IMG/VR virus record: IMGVR_UViG_3300010885_036301
Span: 1 to 42,448 of that record
Strand: one strand, 5' to 3'
Source of the DNA: a virus
Length of the DNA: 42,448 bases
Part shown: piece by piece, positions 21,710 to 31,302 of the stretch
How positions within the stretch are numbered: position 1 is the stretch's first letter
How the letters are laid out: each line of letters opens with the position of its first letter
Translations under genes and position numbers: made by a program
Notes under the pieces: model-generated
The model's input: the letters and a program-made list of their open reading frames with translations, nothing else
The model's database searches: none
Told to the model about the DNA's origin: nothing

Positions 21710-23982
21710 TGTCAGATATAAATCCTAAAATTGGTCTGACTGTAGATGAGTCTGGATTTAATAAAGCCAATGAATTACTTGTCAAGTTGCAGAAAAACAT
21801 AGATTCTGCCGTCAAGAAAATTCAAAAGCTTGATAACGTAAAGTTACAGATTAACGCTACTCTTAGCGAACAATCAATAAAATCCATAAAAGAATCTATT
21901 ACTAAAGCAATTAATGAAGCCTCATCTAAAATATCGGTATCCGTTAAAACTGACACACCTAAAAAAACAACTGTTTCAAAAGAAGCTGAAAAAACAATTA
22001 AATCAGCTACAAAATCATCTGTAAAAAAATCTGAAAAAAATAAAAAACAAGAAGATTATACCGGAAACTTTGGCCGGGTCTACATGGGAATAGACCCTAC
22101 TACTGGAGAAGGTGTTTATGAATCTATTTACAAAGGCGCAAAAAGCGATACTTCTGCCATAAAGAAAAAGAAAAAAGACGAATTTGACGAATCTGAAAGA
22201 ATTAGGATAATGAATACTAATGTTGATTTAGCTCGTCAAACTGGTGCCAATGAAAAAAAAGAAAAACAAAGAATGGCAAAAGAAGCTGAAGCCTCTGAAA
22301 AAGAAAGAATTAGAATTATGCTCATTAATGCAAGCCTAGCCTCACAAACCTCTGAAAATGAACAAAGAGAAAAAAAGAGGATGGCTAAAGAATCTCAAGA
22401 TTATCACGACAAAAATATGAAACGGCAAAAAGCGGTTGTTGATATTGCTGGAGACACTGTTAATGCTTTTAAATTTTTAACAAGGACTTTGTTTACCGTT
22501 GTTGGAGGTCTTGTCGGAATAGGTTTAGCAATAAATAAAAATGCACAACAACAGTCAAACGCATTAAATCAAGCATCTTCTTTTAACATGAGTGGATCAG
22601 ATTATTATAATTTACAGAAGACTTCTCAAAGATATACAGGAAATAGCGAAGCTTTCAATCCTTTAATGAGCAATCTTAGGAAGTTTCAAACTGATCCATT
22701 TTTGACTGGCGATATAAATAGCTCTATGGCTATTAAATTTATGACTGGCTTGGGAATGAATATTTCTGGAAAGAATGGTGGTTTATTAAAAGGTGACATT
22801 AATACAACCGTAACTTCTATTGTTGATCAAGTACTTAAAAACCTTAATTCAAAAGAATATACTCAAAGCGACCAAAAAATGAAGGGTATGGCAGAGTTTG
22901 TAAAAGAACTCGGAGGAGACGATCTTTGGAACGCAATTAAAAACTTACAAGCATTAGGTCAAACAAGTTTAAAAAATGCGGTTAGAGAAGTTTCTTCAAA
23001 TCTTATTCCTGTAGATCAACCTAAAGTTCAAAAATTTAATCTTGAAACTTTAAAAACTTTTACTTTGTTTCAAAATCAAATGGATACTTTTGTTCAAAAT
23101 TTTTCAACCGCTTTACTTCCAGCTTTAATTGAATTTAATACAATGATTTCAAATAATAAATCAGAAATTTCAAATGGTCTTAAAAGTTTTGCTAACTCTC
23201 TTGTCGGATTGATAATGAGTTTGACAGGAACTTTTACTGGAAATGAAACCCTTATGAAAAAGGGAAATGCACTACTTGTGTGGGGACAAAACTATCAAAG
23301 ATACGCTGATCAAGGTTTAATTAACAAAGATTATTCAGATAAAATGTATGGAACAGGTATGCAAAAGGGAATATCTGAAAACGAAAAGAATTATCTTAAT
23401 CTTAATCCATTCGCACCACTTTCTGAAAAAGCAGAAGTAGCATCTAGTGGTATGCAAGCTTTATTAGATCGTTTTCAAAAAAACGTAAAACCAGTTGGCT
23501 CGGGTTTTACTGAACAACAAAGAAAGAAAGAATTAGATGCTATACAAAGAATAGTAACTGAAAATTCAGGAGATTTGTCACAAACGGCTCAGGAACTTGC
23601 AAAAAGAGTTACTGGTGAAGCGATGTTTCCGGGTCAGGAATCTGGTAAAGGTAATTATAATTTTAATAGAGACTTTGTTGAACAAGAATTGAGAGAAAGG
23701 GCGCAAAGCGGTAAACAGGGGACTGGATTTGGCCCAAATAAATTATACTCAAATAAGCCGGGAGAGCTTGGTGTTCAAATAGGCTACGACCCTGCCAACC
23801 CTTGGGGAAATTCTGGTGGCGGAGGCACAAGCATTGTTCAAAACATCAATGTTTATGGTAATATAGCTTCTGATGTTCCGCAAAAGCTAAAAGATGCTAT
23901 TAGAGATTCTATACAAAGAGATAACTACAAGCGTCAGACAATATCGCCATCAAATAGTCCAATGAAGATGTCTTATGTGTAG
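21709..23982 (+). CDS. Tape measure protein
   Basis: A 757-residue protein starting in the TAATG overlap. Residues ~1-240 are Lys/Glu/Ser-rich coiled coil, including two similar ERIRIM..N..LA.QT.ENE-type segments. A hydrophobic segment lies near 252-274 (TLFTVVGGLVGIGLAI), then long helices, then a Gly-rich C-terminus (NSGGGGTSIVQNINVYGN). This is the normal plan of tape measures, which fix tail length and help DNA pass the membrane. At about 0.15 nm per residue it implies a tail of roughly 110 nm; that estimate uses the general rule and is not measured. Confidence 0.85.
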   Translation: MSDINPKIGLTVDESGFNKANELLVKLQKNIDSAVKKIQKLDNVKLQINATLSEQSIKSIKESITKAINEASSKISVSVKTDTPKKTTVSKEAEKTIKSATKSSVKKSEKNKKQEDYTGNFGRVYMGIDPTTGEGVYESIYKGAKSDTSAIKKKKKDEFDESERIRIMNTNVDLARQTGANEKKEKQRMAKEAEASEKERIRIMLINASLASQTSENEQREKKRMAKESQDYHDKNMKRQKAVVDIAGDTVNAFKFLTRTLFTVVGGLVGIGLAINKNAQQQSNALNQASSFNMSGSDYYNLQKTSQRYTGNSEAFNPLMSNLRKFQTDPFLTGDINSSMAIKFMTGLGMNISGKNGGLLKGDINTTVTSIVDQVLKNLNSKEYTQSDQKMKGMAEFVKELGGDDLWNAIKNLQALGQTSLKNAVREVSSNLIPVDQPKVQKFNLETLKTFTLFQNQMDTFVQNFSTALLPALIEFNTMISNNKSEISNGLKSFANSLVGLIMSLTGTFTGNETLMKKGNALLVWGQNYQRYADQGLINKDYSDKMYGTGMQKGISENEKNYLNLNPFAPLSEKAEVASSGMQALLDRFQKNVKPVGSGFTEQQRKKELDAIQRIVTENSGDLSQTAQELAKRVTGEAMFPGQESGKGNYNFNRDFVEQELRERAQSGKQGTGFGPNKLYSNKPGELGVQIGYDPANPWGNSGGGGTSIVQNINVYGNIASDVPQKLKDAIRDSIQRDNYKRQTISPSNSPMKMSYV

Positions 23983-23991
23983 GATAAAAAT

Positions 23992-25230
23992 ATGTCATTA
24001 AATACAAGGCCCCAAGTACAATCTACTACTTCATCTATTAACTCAATTACTATTGAACTTTCTTCTGAAATAAAATATTTAAATATGCCTTCAGTTGCAG
24101 GAGTATTAATAGAAACTGAATCTTGTGAAGAAAATCTTCAATCTAAGATTTCTCAAAACGTAATAGTAGATTTTCAAAATGGTCTTGCGGTTGTTAATGA
24201 TAACATTGCACCTGTACCAAGAACTTGGTCAATTGATGGATATATAGGATATCATCAAATTGCATCAATATATGCCGAGTCTGTATACAAAGATGGAAAG
24301 TTTTCTTTTTCTCCATATGATAACACAACGCCAACTCCGTCAAATGAATCTTTTAATTTAGCTGATACAGAAAAAATAATACAAGTATTAAAAACTCAAA
24401 GAGATTCTTTGTATTCATCTTGGAGAAATAAAAAACTTGTTTGGTTTATAGATCAATATAAAAACTTTATTCCAGTTGGGATTGAATCTTTGACTTTTTA
24501 TTCTGACCCTACTTTTTTTAATAAGATTCATATAAAAATGTCTTTAAGAGAAATAATTACATATAATCAAATTACAAGAGAATATACTAAAAATAGCTTT
24601 GGATTAGGTTATCAACAAAATTCTCTTGGAAAGGTTACAACAAAAACTGTAGTAACAAGCGTTGCAATTCTTCCAGACCCAAGTACTCCAACAACTCAAA
24701 ATTATACAACGCCTCAAATTATATCTCAAGTTCAGCCAGCGGGGCAACCTTCATTTTTTACAAATGCTTTGACTTTTATTGGTGGAAAAGCTTACATTTG
24801 GCTTAAAGAAACTGTAGGCCCACTTCTTTTAAAGTATGTTACAGATTATATAACAACAACACTAGCTCCAAAAGCAACTACATATTTAGCCGATACTGTA
24901 AATGGAATTGCTAAAAATTTTGGTTCAACTTCAAACATAATATCTCCAGATCAAGTCGCTTCTATATCATCCGTTTCATTGGGATATCTTAATGATTCTC
25001 TTTCTTCATCTTACATAAACCCTGTAAATGTTTGCGGATTATCTATTCCAACTGGATTTAGTTCAAATGGATCAGCAATTACTGTTTCTGGTGTTGTTAA
25101 TTCTATCGGTACGAATATATCAAATATTGCAAATTCAGTTAGTACAACAGTTTCAAGTTGGGTAACTCCTCCTTCTAGCTTTAAAGGATTTGCCGATCCA
25201 AGTGGAGTGAATTATAATGTCACTGTTTAG
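23992..25230 (+). CDS. Baseplate hub/tail-tip connector protein, 412 aa
   Basis: Directly follows the tape measure. The N-terminal ~200 residues form a beta-rich domain of the distal-tail kind (VLIETESCEENLQSKISQNV, VPRTWSIDGYIGYHQIA, then LVWFIDQYKNFIPVGIESLT). The C-terminal half is Ser/Thr/Ile-rich with possible helices (GKAYIWLKETVGPLLLKYVT) and a Ser/Val/Asn-rich end. The place and WSI.G pattern suggest the protein that attaches tube end to baseplate. No LysM motif is visible. It overlaps the next gene by 14 nt. Confidence 0.6.
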   Translation: MSLNTRPQVQSTTSSINSITIELSSEIKYLNMPSVAGVLIETESCEENLQSKISQNVIVDFQNGLAVVNDNIAPVPRTWSIDGYIGYHQIASIYAESVYKDGKFSFSPYDNTTPTPSNESFNLADTEKIIQVLKTQRDSLYSSWRNKKLVWFIDQYKNFIPVGIESLTFYSDPTFFNKIHIKMSLREIITYNQITREYTKNSFGLGYQQNSLGKVTTKTVVTSVAILPDPSTPTTQNYTTPQIISQVQPAGQPSFFTNALTFIGGKAYIWLKETVGPLLLKYVTDYITTTLAPKATTYLADTVNGIAKNFGSTSNIISPDQVASISSVSLGYLNDSLSSSYINPVNVCGLSIPTGFSSNGSAITVSGVVNSIGTNISNIANSVSTTVSSWVTPPSSFKGFADPSGVNYNVTV

Positions 25231-25549
25231 ACCAAATAAAGCGTTTGCCATACCAATCCCAACAATACCATTAGACATGAGATATGTAGCTTTTTCATTC
25301 TCTTGTCCTTATGGTTCTTTTCAAATAACACTGCAATATATTGATACAAATCCTGAAGGCGTTTCAGTTGATAACTGGTTATTCTCTTGTACAGATTCTA
25401 CAAATACTGTTATTACTGGATACCTTACTCCAAACTGTATTCATAATTCAAAATCGGCTTCTTACGGAATAACATTTATATCAAATCTTCCATCAATTGG
25501 AAGAGATGGTATATCAAAAACTTCAATGTACTTAATGGTCTGGATATGA
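25217..25549 (+). CDS. Small baseplate protein, 110 aa
   Basis: A beta-rich protein: IPTIPLDMRYVAFSFSCPYG, FQITLQYIDTNPEGVSVDNW, ending SKTSMYLMVWI. Short proteins of this design (I-P-I/L-D at the N-terminus, then strands) lie between the tape-measure-proximal and hub genes in related myoviruses and are thought to be baseplate plugs. The assignment is by position and pattern. It overlaps both neighbours, so all three are co-translated. Confidence 0.5.
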   Translation: MSLFRPNKAFAIPIPTIPLDMRYVAFSFSCPYGSFQITLQYIDTNPEGVSVDNWLFSCTDSTNTVITGYLTPNCIHNSKSASYGITFISNLPSIGRDGISKTSMYLMVWI

Positions 25550-26541
25550 AGTTTATAACTCCAAATGGTTCTTTTTATGAAAAAATTATTGATATATCAT
25601 TTTTTGAAAAAAGTGATAGCACAAGACCTTCATACACAATAAAAAGTTCTGAAAATAATTTCAAACCAAGAATTGATATATCCGGTACAATGCTTACAAA
25701 TTCTTTAACAACTAATATTGAACTAAGAATATTAAACGGTCATATTTCTTTTAATAACAAAAGTTTTCAAAGAGTTGAAATAACCGCAGGGTATTCTTAT
25801 GAAAATACTGGAGTTGTAAGCGGAAATATTACTCATGCTTATGTTGAAAGCCCCGGCCCAGATGGAATAACTGTTTTCTTTATTCTTCTGGGAGAACAAA
25901 TATTTAAAAATTATAGATACATAGACAATACTCTTGATGAAAATGGTAAACCATATGGTGGTAATTTTTATTATAGAAATGACAATCGTAATGCAACATA
26001 TGCTGATATTTTATCATTTTTTGCTGAAAAAATTCAAGGTCTTTCTTATATAGAAAAAATAATTGTTCCAGACGATATAGGAAAAAGAAATTGGCATACA
26101 CCAATTCAAATGATTGGAACAGTTGTAGAAATGTTTCAGCAACTAATAAATGTTCGTTTAGGTTTATCTTATTCAATTAATGGAAATATAGTAAATATAT
26201 TTGATCAAACCGTAGGATCAAATGGTACTCAAGGTTACAAAATAAACAGATTTTCTTCTGCTCCAATAGTTAATGTTCAAGATCATATAAACTTTCAATC
26301 TCCTTGGATACCGGGATTGAGGCCGGGGGACTACATTGCAATTGAACCCGGATTTATGAAAACAACTTTCGGAGGTTGGGCATCAACTCAAGGCCAAGCC
26401 GATGTTCCTTTAATATATATAATATTCAAAATAGACTTTGATTTTTCTACAACAGAAAATACAAATGTAATGATTGTAGATTGTCTTGCTCCTTCTACAA
26501 ATATTACTTACGAAAGTGACAATGAAAATGGGAATGGCTAA
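25546..26541 (+). CDS. Baseplate hub protein (gp27/gpP-like)
   Basis: A 331-residue protein overlapping the previous gene by 4 nt (ATGA). The first 120 residues look like a beta domain that defines a measured field (RIDISGTMLTNSLTTNIELR, RVEITAGYSYENTGVVSGNI). A helix-rich insert with ATYADILSFFAEKIQGLSYI follows, then a second beta domain with GLRPGDYIAIEPGF. This pattern and position before the spike gene match hub proteins of the T4 gp27/Mu gpP type, which bind tube and spike. Confidence 0.65.
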   Translation: MKFITPNGSFYEKIIDISFFEKSDSTRPSYTIKSSENNFKPRIDISGTMLTNSLTTNIELRILNGHISFNNKSFQRVEITAGYSYENTGVVSGNITHAYVESPGPDGITVFFILLGEQIFKNYRYIDNTLDENGKPYGGNFYYRNDNRNATYADILSFFAEKIQGLSYIEKIIVPDDIGKRNWHTPIQMIGTVVEMFQQLINVRLGLSYSINGNIVNIFDQTVGSNGTQGYKINRFSSAPIVNVQDHINFQSPWIPGLRPGDYIAIEPGFMKTTFGGWASTQGQADVPLIYIIFKIDFDFSTTENTNVMIVDCLAPSTNITYESDNENGNG

Positions 26542-26543
26542 AA

Positions 26544-27257
26544 ATGTTTGACCATCAAAGTATGATGTTTGTAACCGATAGAATGGTTACAGATTCAATA
26601 ATAGACAACAAATTTTTTGCCGATTATGGAAAAATAAGCTCAATTGATTCAGATGGAAAACATTGCGATGTTGCTCATGCCATCCTTGAAACTTATGATG
26701 GTGTAGCGTCAGATACTGCATTGATAACAAGAGGAATAGAAATTCTCTATTTGTCCGGTTCATCAATTTCCATAGATACCACTCCTGTCGTTGGTGATCC
26801 AGTATTGCTAATTGGATTAAGAAAATTTATTTATTCTACAGATGTAGCTTCTGACCCCACCCTGCTAAACCCATCTAATCAGTATGGCTACTGCTCTTAC
26901 GATCAGTCTACAATGAAGGCTATTCCATTATCAGCGGTCAATTCGTCCGCTGGCTTGACAATTAGAGCTAAGAATTCTAAACTTAGGATTAGAAATAGTA
27001 CTGTTTCTCTGTATAAGACTTTAAACGATTTGACCTCTGCTTTAAATAGTTTGACCTCTGCTTTGAATAGTTTTGCAACATCTGAATCTGCATTGTATGG
27101 TACTATTTCAGCTATTACGGCACCAATACCGGGAACTACTTTTGCACCATTTATTGCTCCATCTGGGCCTATTCCTAATTTAATTACAAATGTAGCGCAA
27201 GTTTCTTCAAGTATAACTTCTGTTACCAATGAAATTTCATCTTTACTGGAGGACTGA
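26544..27257 (+). CDS. Baseplate spike protein (gpV/gp138-like)
   Basis: A 237-residue protein. The N-terminal OB-like domain reads ADYGKISSIDSDGKHCDVAH and PVVGDPVLLIGLRKF, the usual pattern of phage spike proteins in the Gp138/gpV class. The mid-part (LTIRAKNSKLRIRNSTVSLY) looks like the beta-helical shaft. The C-terminal part is low-complexity, with a short internal repeat (LTSALNSLTSALNS). Three subunits would form the membrane-piercing tip. No His-x-His iron site is visible. Next gene starts directly at its stop. Confidence 0.7.
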   Translation: MFDHQSMMFVTDRMVTDSIIDNKFFADYGKISSIDSDGKHCDVAHAILETYDGVASDTALITRGIEILYLSGSSISIDTTPVVGDPVLLIGLRKFIYSTDVASDPTLLNPSNQYGYCSYDQSTMKAIPLSAVNSSAGLTIRAKNSKLRIRNSTVSLYKTLNDLTSALNSLTSALNSFATSESALYGTISAITAPIPGTTFAPFIAPSGPIPNLITNVAQVSSSITSVTNEISSLLED

Positions 27258-27581
27258 ATGGACGCACTTTTGACAAACACTCAAAACGTAGTCGGAGCGT
27301 ATCCATATTGGGATTTTCAGGTTGTAAATGGATCAGTTCCTATTATTTACGATGCAGAAGCAGAATTGCAAGAAGCAATAGTTTGCGCTTATACTCAAAA
27401 AGGTTTAATAAAACAATTACCAAATGTCGGAGTAAATTGGACTAAGGCATTAGTTGGAACAAATACTATTCTTGATGTTGATGCAGAAATAATAAAAAAT
27501 CTTTATGATTCAAAATTAAGATATAAACCAATATACGATCAAAATACTATAAATTTAAAAGTAACAATCGTTCCAATGTAA
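27258..27581 (+). CDS. Baseplate wedge protein (gp25/gpW-like)
   Basis: A 107-residue protein beginning immediately after the spike stop (TGAATGG) with GGAGG upstream. The order DAEAELQEAIVCAYTQKGLIKQLPN, VGTNTILDVDAEIIKNLYDS and IYDQNTINLKVTIVP follows gp25-like proteins: a helix, a turn and a last beta hairpin that starts the sheath. Length and location between spike and gpJ are as expected. Confidence 0.75.
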   Translation: MDALLTNTQNVVGAYPYWDFQVVNGSVPIIYDAEAELQEAIVCAYTQKGLIKQLPNVGVNWTKALVGTNTILDVDAEIIKNLYDSKLRYKPIYDQNTINLKVTIVPM

Positions 27582-27589
27582 GGTAAGAA

Positions 27590-28792
27590 ATGAGCTTCAC
27601 ACTTAACGGAAATACATTCATACCAAGAAGTCCTTACGAGCATTCTCTGGCTCAACTTAATTCTTTGAATTCTAAATTGTTGAATCAAGGATTGCCAGAA
27701 TTAACTCCTAACAATGGAAACGCATTGTGGTGGACTTTGTTGGCTCAAGGGGACTTCAACGCAGAGTTCGATCAATTAATTGCTCAAGCTTCAAATAGTT
27801 TAAATGTTTCTTCTTGTGATGACGTTCAGCTTTTAAATATGTTGCCAATTGCTGGTACAAGTTTAATGCCAGCTACCTTTACTACCGTAATGTTTACTGC
27901 CGTAGCCAATAGTGGAACTTGTACGATTCCAATAAATACTCAAATTCCCTATGGGGCTTACAACTTTATTACTTCTTCTGGAGTATCAATTCCAGCATCT
28001 GGTACGGCAAATGTTTATGCAATGCTAGACACTTCTGGGCCAATTCCCCTTCAAAGTGGAGTAATAAATCTTACTACGCTATCAGGCATTGCCAATCTTA
28101 AATCAATCACTAATAACGTAGATGCAATAGCTGGCTTGAACCAAGAGACTGTAGCTCAAGCAAGAAACAGAATCATTACCGGAAAGACTGTTGGAGTCGG
28201 TATTGATGGGGCCACCTACGCATTAAGGGCTTTGAATGGGGTGGGGCAAGCCAAGATATTCATGAACATCCTGTCCTCTGGATACCTTCCTGTGACAGGA
28301 ATTTCGGGTGGAATTCCTCCTAGAATGGCTTATATTGTTGTTCAAGGATACCATCCTCTTATTGCTCAAACTTATTTAAGTTATATGAATTTGCCTACTT
28401 CTGGAGTTGGATTAGTTCCTTCCATTACCCAATATTACACAACCCTTGCTGGTCAGCAATTTCCTGTAAAATATGATTACGCTGGTAGCCAACAAATTTT
28501 TGTAAAAGTAACAATAGATTCAAGTAAAAATGTTACTAATGGTTATATAGACACTCTAAGGTCTACTATTACTCTTCTAAACGGTTCATTTGAAATAGGT
28601 CAAAGAATATCTTCTGAAATTATAGCAAGTCAAGTAAGCAGTTTTTCTTCAGCGACTATTCTTGGAACGGCGGTTTGCTTAACTTCTGGCGGAACCTATG
28701 GAAATTATGTTGATGTTAACGCATTCAATATTCCATTAATAAACACAAGCGGTATTTTGATATACAATGAACTAGGAACAAGATTGGCATGA
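27590..28792 (+). CDS. Baseplate wedge protein J-like
   Basis: A 400-residue protein. Typical features of the baseplate J family are the early LTPNNGNALWWTLLAQGDFN helices, the middle ATFTTVMFTAVANSGTCTIPI beta domain, and GLNQETVAQARNRIITGKT, close to the E(T)xxxxRxRI motif conserved in gpJ. It ends with alternating strands. It forms the wedges around the spike. It overlaps the next gene by four bases (ATGA). Confidence 0.88.
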   Translation: MSFTLNGNTFIPRSPYEHSLAQLNSLNSKLLNQGLPELTPNNGNALWWTLLAQGDFNAEFDQLIAQASNSLNVSSCDDVQLLNMLPIAGTSLMPATFTTVMFTAVANSGTCTIPINTQIPYGAYNFITSSGVSIPASGTANVYAMLDTSGPIPLQSGVINLTTLSGIANLKSITNNVDAIAGLNQETVAQARNRIITGKTVGVGIDGATYALRALNGVGQAKIFMNILSSGYLPVTGISGGIPPRMAYIVVQGYHPLIAQTYLSYMNLPTSGVGLVPSITQYYTTLAGQQFPVKYDYAGSQQIFVKVTIDSSKNVTNGYIDTLRSTITLLNGSFEIGQRISSEIIASQVSSFSSATILGTAVCLTSGGTYGNYVDVNAFNIPLINTSGILIYNELGTRLA

Positions 28793-29508
28793 TTTCATAT
28801 CAATATGGATATCTTAATCCACAATTAGAATCTGGCCCATATGCAAAAGCATACATGGAGTCTATTCAAAATGAATTAGGATTTCCAGAAACTCAATCTG
28901 ACAACTCTTTTGCTCATTACGCAATGGTTCAATATATGTACAATTTGTCACTGGATACCGCTAACTCTTCTGCCCTTGCTCCAATTGGATCAGAACTTCT
29001 TGATAGCATTGGAAAAATAATTGGATATCCTTGGCCTTCAGTATTTAATGCAGATTTTGGAAACAATTTTCAATTTATTCAAGCAGTAAATTTTCCCGGT
29101 TCCGGTATTACAGGATTTTCTGGAACTGATGTTTACGGAAATGTTAGCCCACTCAATGGATTGTTTACCACTGCAAACCCATCTGCTGGTGGAAATTATT
29201 TAAATGTACCTGCCTATGTTTCTATTTTAAAATTTGTTGCTAAAATAAAATGGTCTGGAATAAGCATAATATCAATAGATCAATTGTTAAAAGATTTTTT
29301 AACTTCTCTTGGATATGTTGTTACAACAGGATCATATACTATTTACATTGGCAATCCTAATGGCGGTTCTACAATAGTAGACACTTCAGATATTTTTATT
29401 AGGCTTAGTATGTCTAAATCAAATATAGGGGTAGGATACTTGTATTCATTGCAATATATGTTTAACAAAGTATGCACTGCTCCACAAATTCAAATTGGTA
29501 TTTATTAA
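28789..29508 (+). CDS. Baseplate/tail protein I-like (DUF2612-like)
   Basis: A 239-residue protein next to gpJ. It contains SALAPIGSELLDSIGKIIGY, close to the G..LD.IG..(V/I)G motif of DUF2612-type and gpI-type proteins, which link baseplate wedges to tail fibres. The C-terminal half has mixed helix and strand (VSILKFVAKIKWSGISIISI, then TIYIGNPNGGST). Gene order J, I, fibre is the Mu/P2 order. Confidence 0.7.
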   Translation: MISYQYGYLNPQLESGPYAKAYMESIQNELGFPETQSDNSFAHYAMVQYMYNLSLDTANSSALAPIGSELLDSIGKIIGYPWPSVFNADFGNNFQFIQAVNFPGSGITGFSGTDVYGNVSPLNGLFTTANPSAGGNYLNVPAYVSILKFVAKIKWSGISIISIDQLLKDFLTSLGYVVTTGSYTIYIGNPNGGSTIVDTSDIFIRLSMSKSNIGVGYLYSLQYMFNKVCTAPQIQIGIY

Positions 29509-29520
29509 CGGAGAGATAAA

Positions 29521-30828
29521 ATGAATCCAGTTCCGGGAACATATGGAAATATCAATACTTTTGGAAGCAGTTCTTCTCAGATTGCTCCGCTAACCGCTCA
29601 ATACACTGGCGGTTATTTGCCGGGACAAGGATTCCCGGCAGAACATGAAAACTATTTAATGTACAATCTTTCAAATAGTATAAACATTATAGTTCCTGAC
29701 TTGTTGAACGTACATACAGAATTGAATAACTTTCTTACATCTCAAGGAATTACTCCAAATTCTTCATTAACAAATCAACTTCAAACCGCAATTGCTTCTT
29801 CTTCTGTAACTAACTCAGTAAATATTAGCATAACAAACGACACTTCTTCTTCTTCTACTATGTACCCTCTTTGGGTAACTGCAAACACTGGCAACCTCCC
29901 TGCAAAAGTAACAAGCACAAAGCTTACTTATGTGCCTAGTACAGGAAACTTGTCAACTACCACTTTTACTGGCGCACTGTCAGGAAACGCTACAACTTCT
30001 ACAACCGCTACCAATACTACAATAACTGAAGATGTAGCAACTTCAAGTGCCGTATATCCTACTTGGGTTACCGCAAACACAGGAAACTTGCCTCAAAAAA
30101 CTACCAGTACAAAACTTACTTTTGTTCCTAGTACTGGTGTTTTAAGTTCAACTGGATTTTCTGGGTCAGGGGCTTCTTTAACATCTCTTACCGGAGCGAA
30201 TGTAACAGGAACAGTTCCTAGTGCTACAACCGCTACTAACGCTACCAATACTGCTATAACTGAAGATACCTCAACTTCAAGTGCCGTATATCCTACTTGG
30301 GTTACGGCAAATACTGGAAACTTGCCTCAAAAAACTACCAGTACAAAGCTCTCTTACGTTCCTAGTACTGGCGTTTTAAGCGCAACTGGATTTTCTGGAT
30401 CAGGGGCTTCTTTAACATCTCTTACCGGGGCGAATGTAACAGGAACAGTTCCTAGTGCTACCAGTGCTACTACCGCTACTACTGCTACCAACTCAACTCA
30501 GCTTGGTGGAAATGACTCGACGGCATTCTTCCCTTTTATTACAAGCACATCTCAAACAAGATCAGGAAGCGGATTAAATGGTGCCATTAACACAATAAAC
30601 GTTGGTCAATTAATGACATATACAACTTCATGGACTGCGACTACGTCTACCTTTTCAACAAGTCTTCCGGCGGGCAGTGTTTTTGCATTTACAGCTACTG
30701 GCTCGTCTTCAGGTAGCGTTACCAGTACCCTTTCAGGAGTTCAAACTGGTGGATTTGTATTCCAGTCATCAACAGGAGGTGCGTCATCAACATCCAGTGT
30801 TGTTTGGAAAATTGTAAGGTTGGCATAA
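29521..30828 (+). CDS. Repetitive tail fibre protein
   Basis: A 435-residue protein, nearly free of charged residues and very rich in Ser, Thr, Gly and Ala, after the I-like gene. The N-terminal ~100 residues probably attach to the baseplate. Two consecutive 78-residue units (YPTWVTANTGNLPQK, STKL, FSGSGASLTSLTGANVTG) and one diverged unit before them form the shaft. The last ~110 residues (FPFITSTSQTRSGSGLNG onward) are unique and may be the receptor-binding tip. GSGASLTSL-type repeats are common in phage fibres. I see no separate chaperone gene downstream. Confidence 0.8.
   Translation: MNPVPGTYGNINTFGSSSSQIAPLTAQYTGGYLPGQGFPAEHENYLMYNLSNSINIIVPDLLNVHTELNNFLTSQGITPNSSLTNQLQTAIASSSVTNSVNISITNDTSSSSTMYPLWVTANTGNLPAKVTSTKLTYVPSTGNLSTTTFTGALSGNATTSTTATNTTITEDVATSSAVYPTWVTANTGNLPQKTTSTKLTFVPSTGVLSSTGFSGSGASLTSLTGANVTGTVPSATTATNATNTAITEDTSTSSAVYPTWVTANTGNLPQKTTSTKLSYVPSTGVLSATGFSGSGASLTSLTGANVTGTVPSATSATTATTATNSTQLGGNDSTAFFPFITSTSQTRSGSGLNGAINTINVGQLMTYTTSWTATTSTFSTSLPAGSVFAFTATGSSSGSVTSTLSGVQTGGFVFQSSTGGASSTSSVVWKIVRLA
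30022..30489 (+). repeat. 78-codon tandem repeat within the fibre gene
   Basis: Two units with a 234-nt period start at ATAACTGAAGAT (about 30022 and 30256). Long stretches match at nucleotide level, for example CTTCAAGTGCCGTATATCCT at 30041 and 30275. A more diverged unit precedes at about 29830, 192 nt earlier. Close nucleotide identity implies recent duplication or gene conversion, a way to change fibre length. Confidence 0.85.
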
Positions 30829-30901
30829 ATAAACAAACTATTTTTTTTAGCCGTCTTATATTAATAGTTAGATAATTGCAAATTAATTAAAGGAAAATAA
30901 A

Positions 30902-31276
30902 GTGGCAACTGATCAGCAATCTTTTACCATAGACAACATTCTCACTTCAGTTGTAGCACTTGGTGCCATTTATGCCATTATAGATAGCAAGCTTGGAAAG
31001 AAAAAATATGTTGACGAAAAAATAAAAGAAAAAGAAGCGCAAGCAAGGTTAAATGGAATAAATGATGAGAGGATTGAAAATATGCAAAAGTCTATTGATC
31101 AAGCCCACGAAAAAATTAGAAATGTAATTGATGAATTTAACGGCGTAAATACAACGGTAGCAAGAATAAAAGATTCAATAGAAGAGCAGACTAGAGTTCT
31201 TAGAAAGATAGAAACATATATAGACAGAAGTTCAATTGAAATTGCCACGATTCAAGAAAGAATCAAGGATATATAA
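30902..31276 (+). CDS. Membrane-anchored coiled-coil protein, possible lysis factor
   Basis: Starts with GTG at 30902 behind AAAGGA. A hydrophobic segment (ILTSVVALGAIYAIID, about residues 13-28) is followed by a basic turn (SKLGKKKY) and ~95 residues of heptad-like helix (ENMQKSIDQAHEKIRNVIDE, then EEQTRVLRKIETYID). A single N-terminal anchor plus coiled coil beside endolysin and holin suggests an XhlA-like or spanin-like accessory lysis protein. It could instead be a structural protein, since it follows the fibre gene. Confidence 0.6.
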   Translation: MATDQQSFTIDNILTSVVALGAIYAIIDSKLGKKKYVDEKIKEKEAQARLNGINDERIENMQKSIDQAHEKIRNVIDEFNGVNTTVARIKDSIEEQTRVLRKIETYIDRSSIEIATIQERIKDI

Positions 31277-31302
31277 TAAACAAGTACAATTAAGGAGTTG
31301 TT

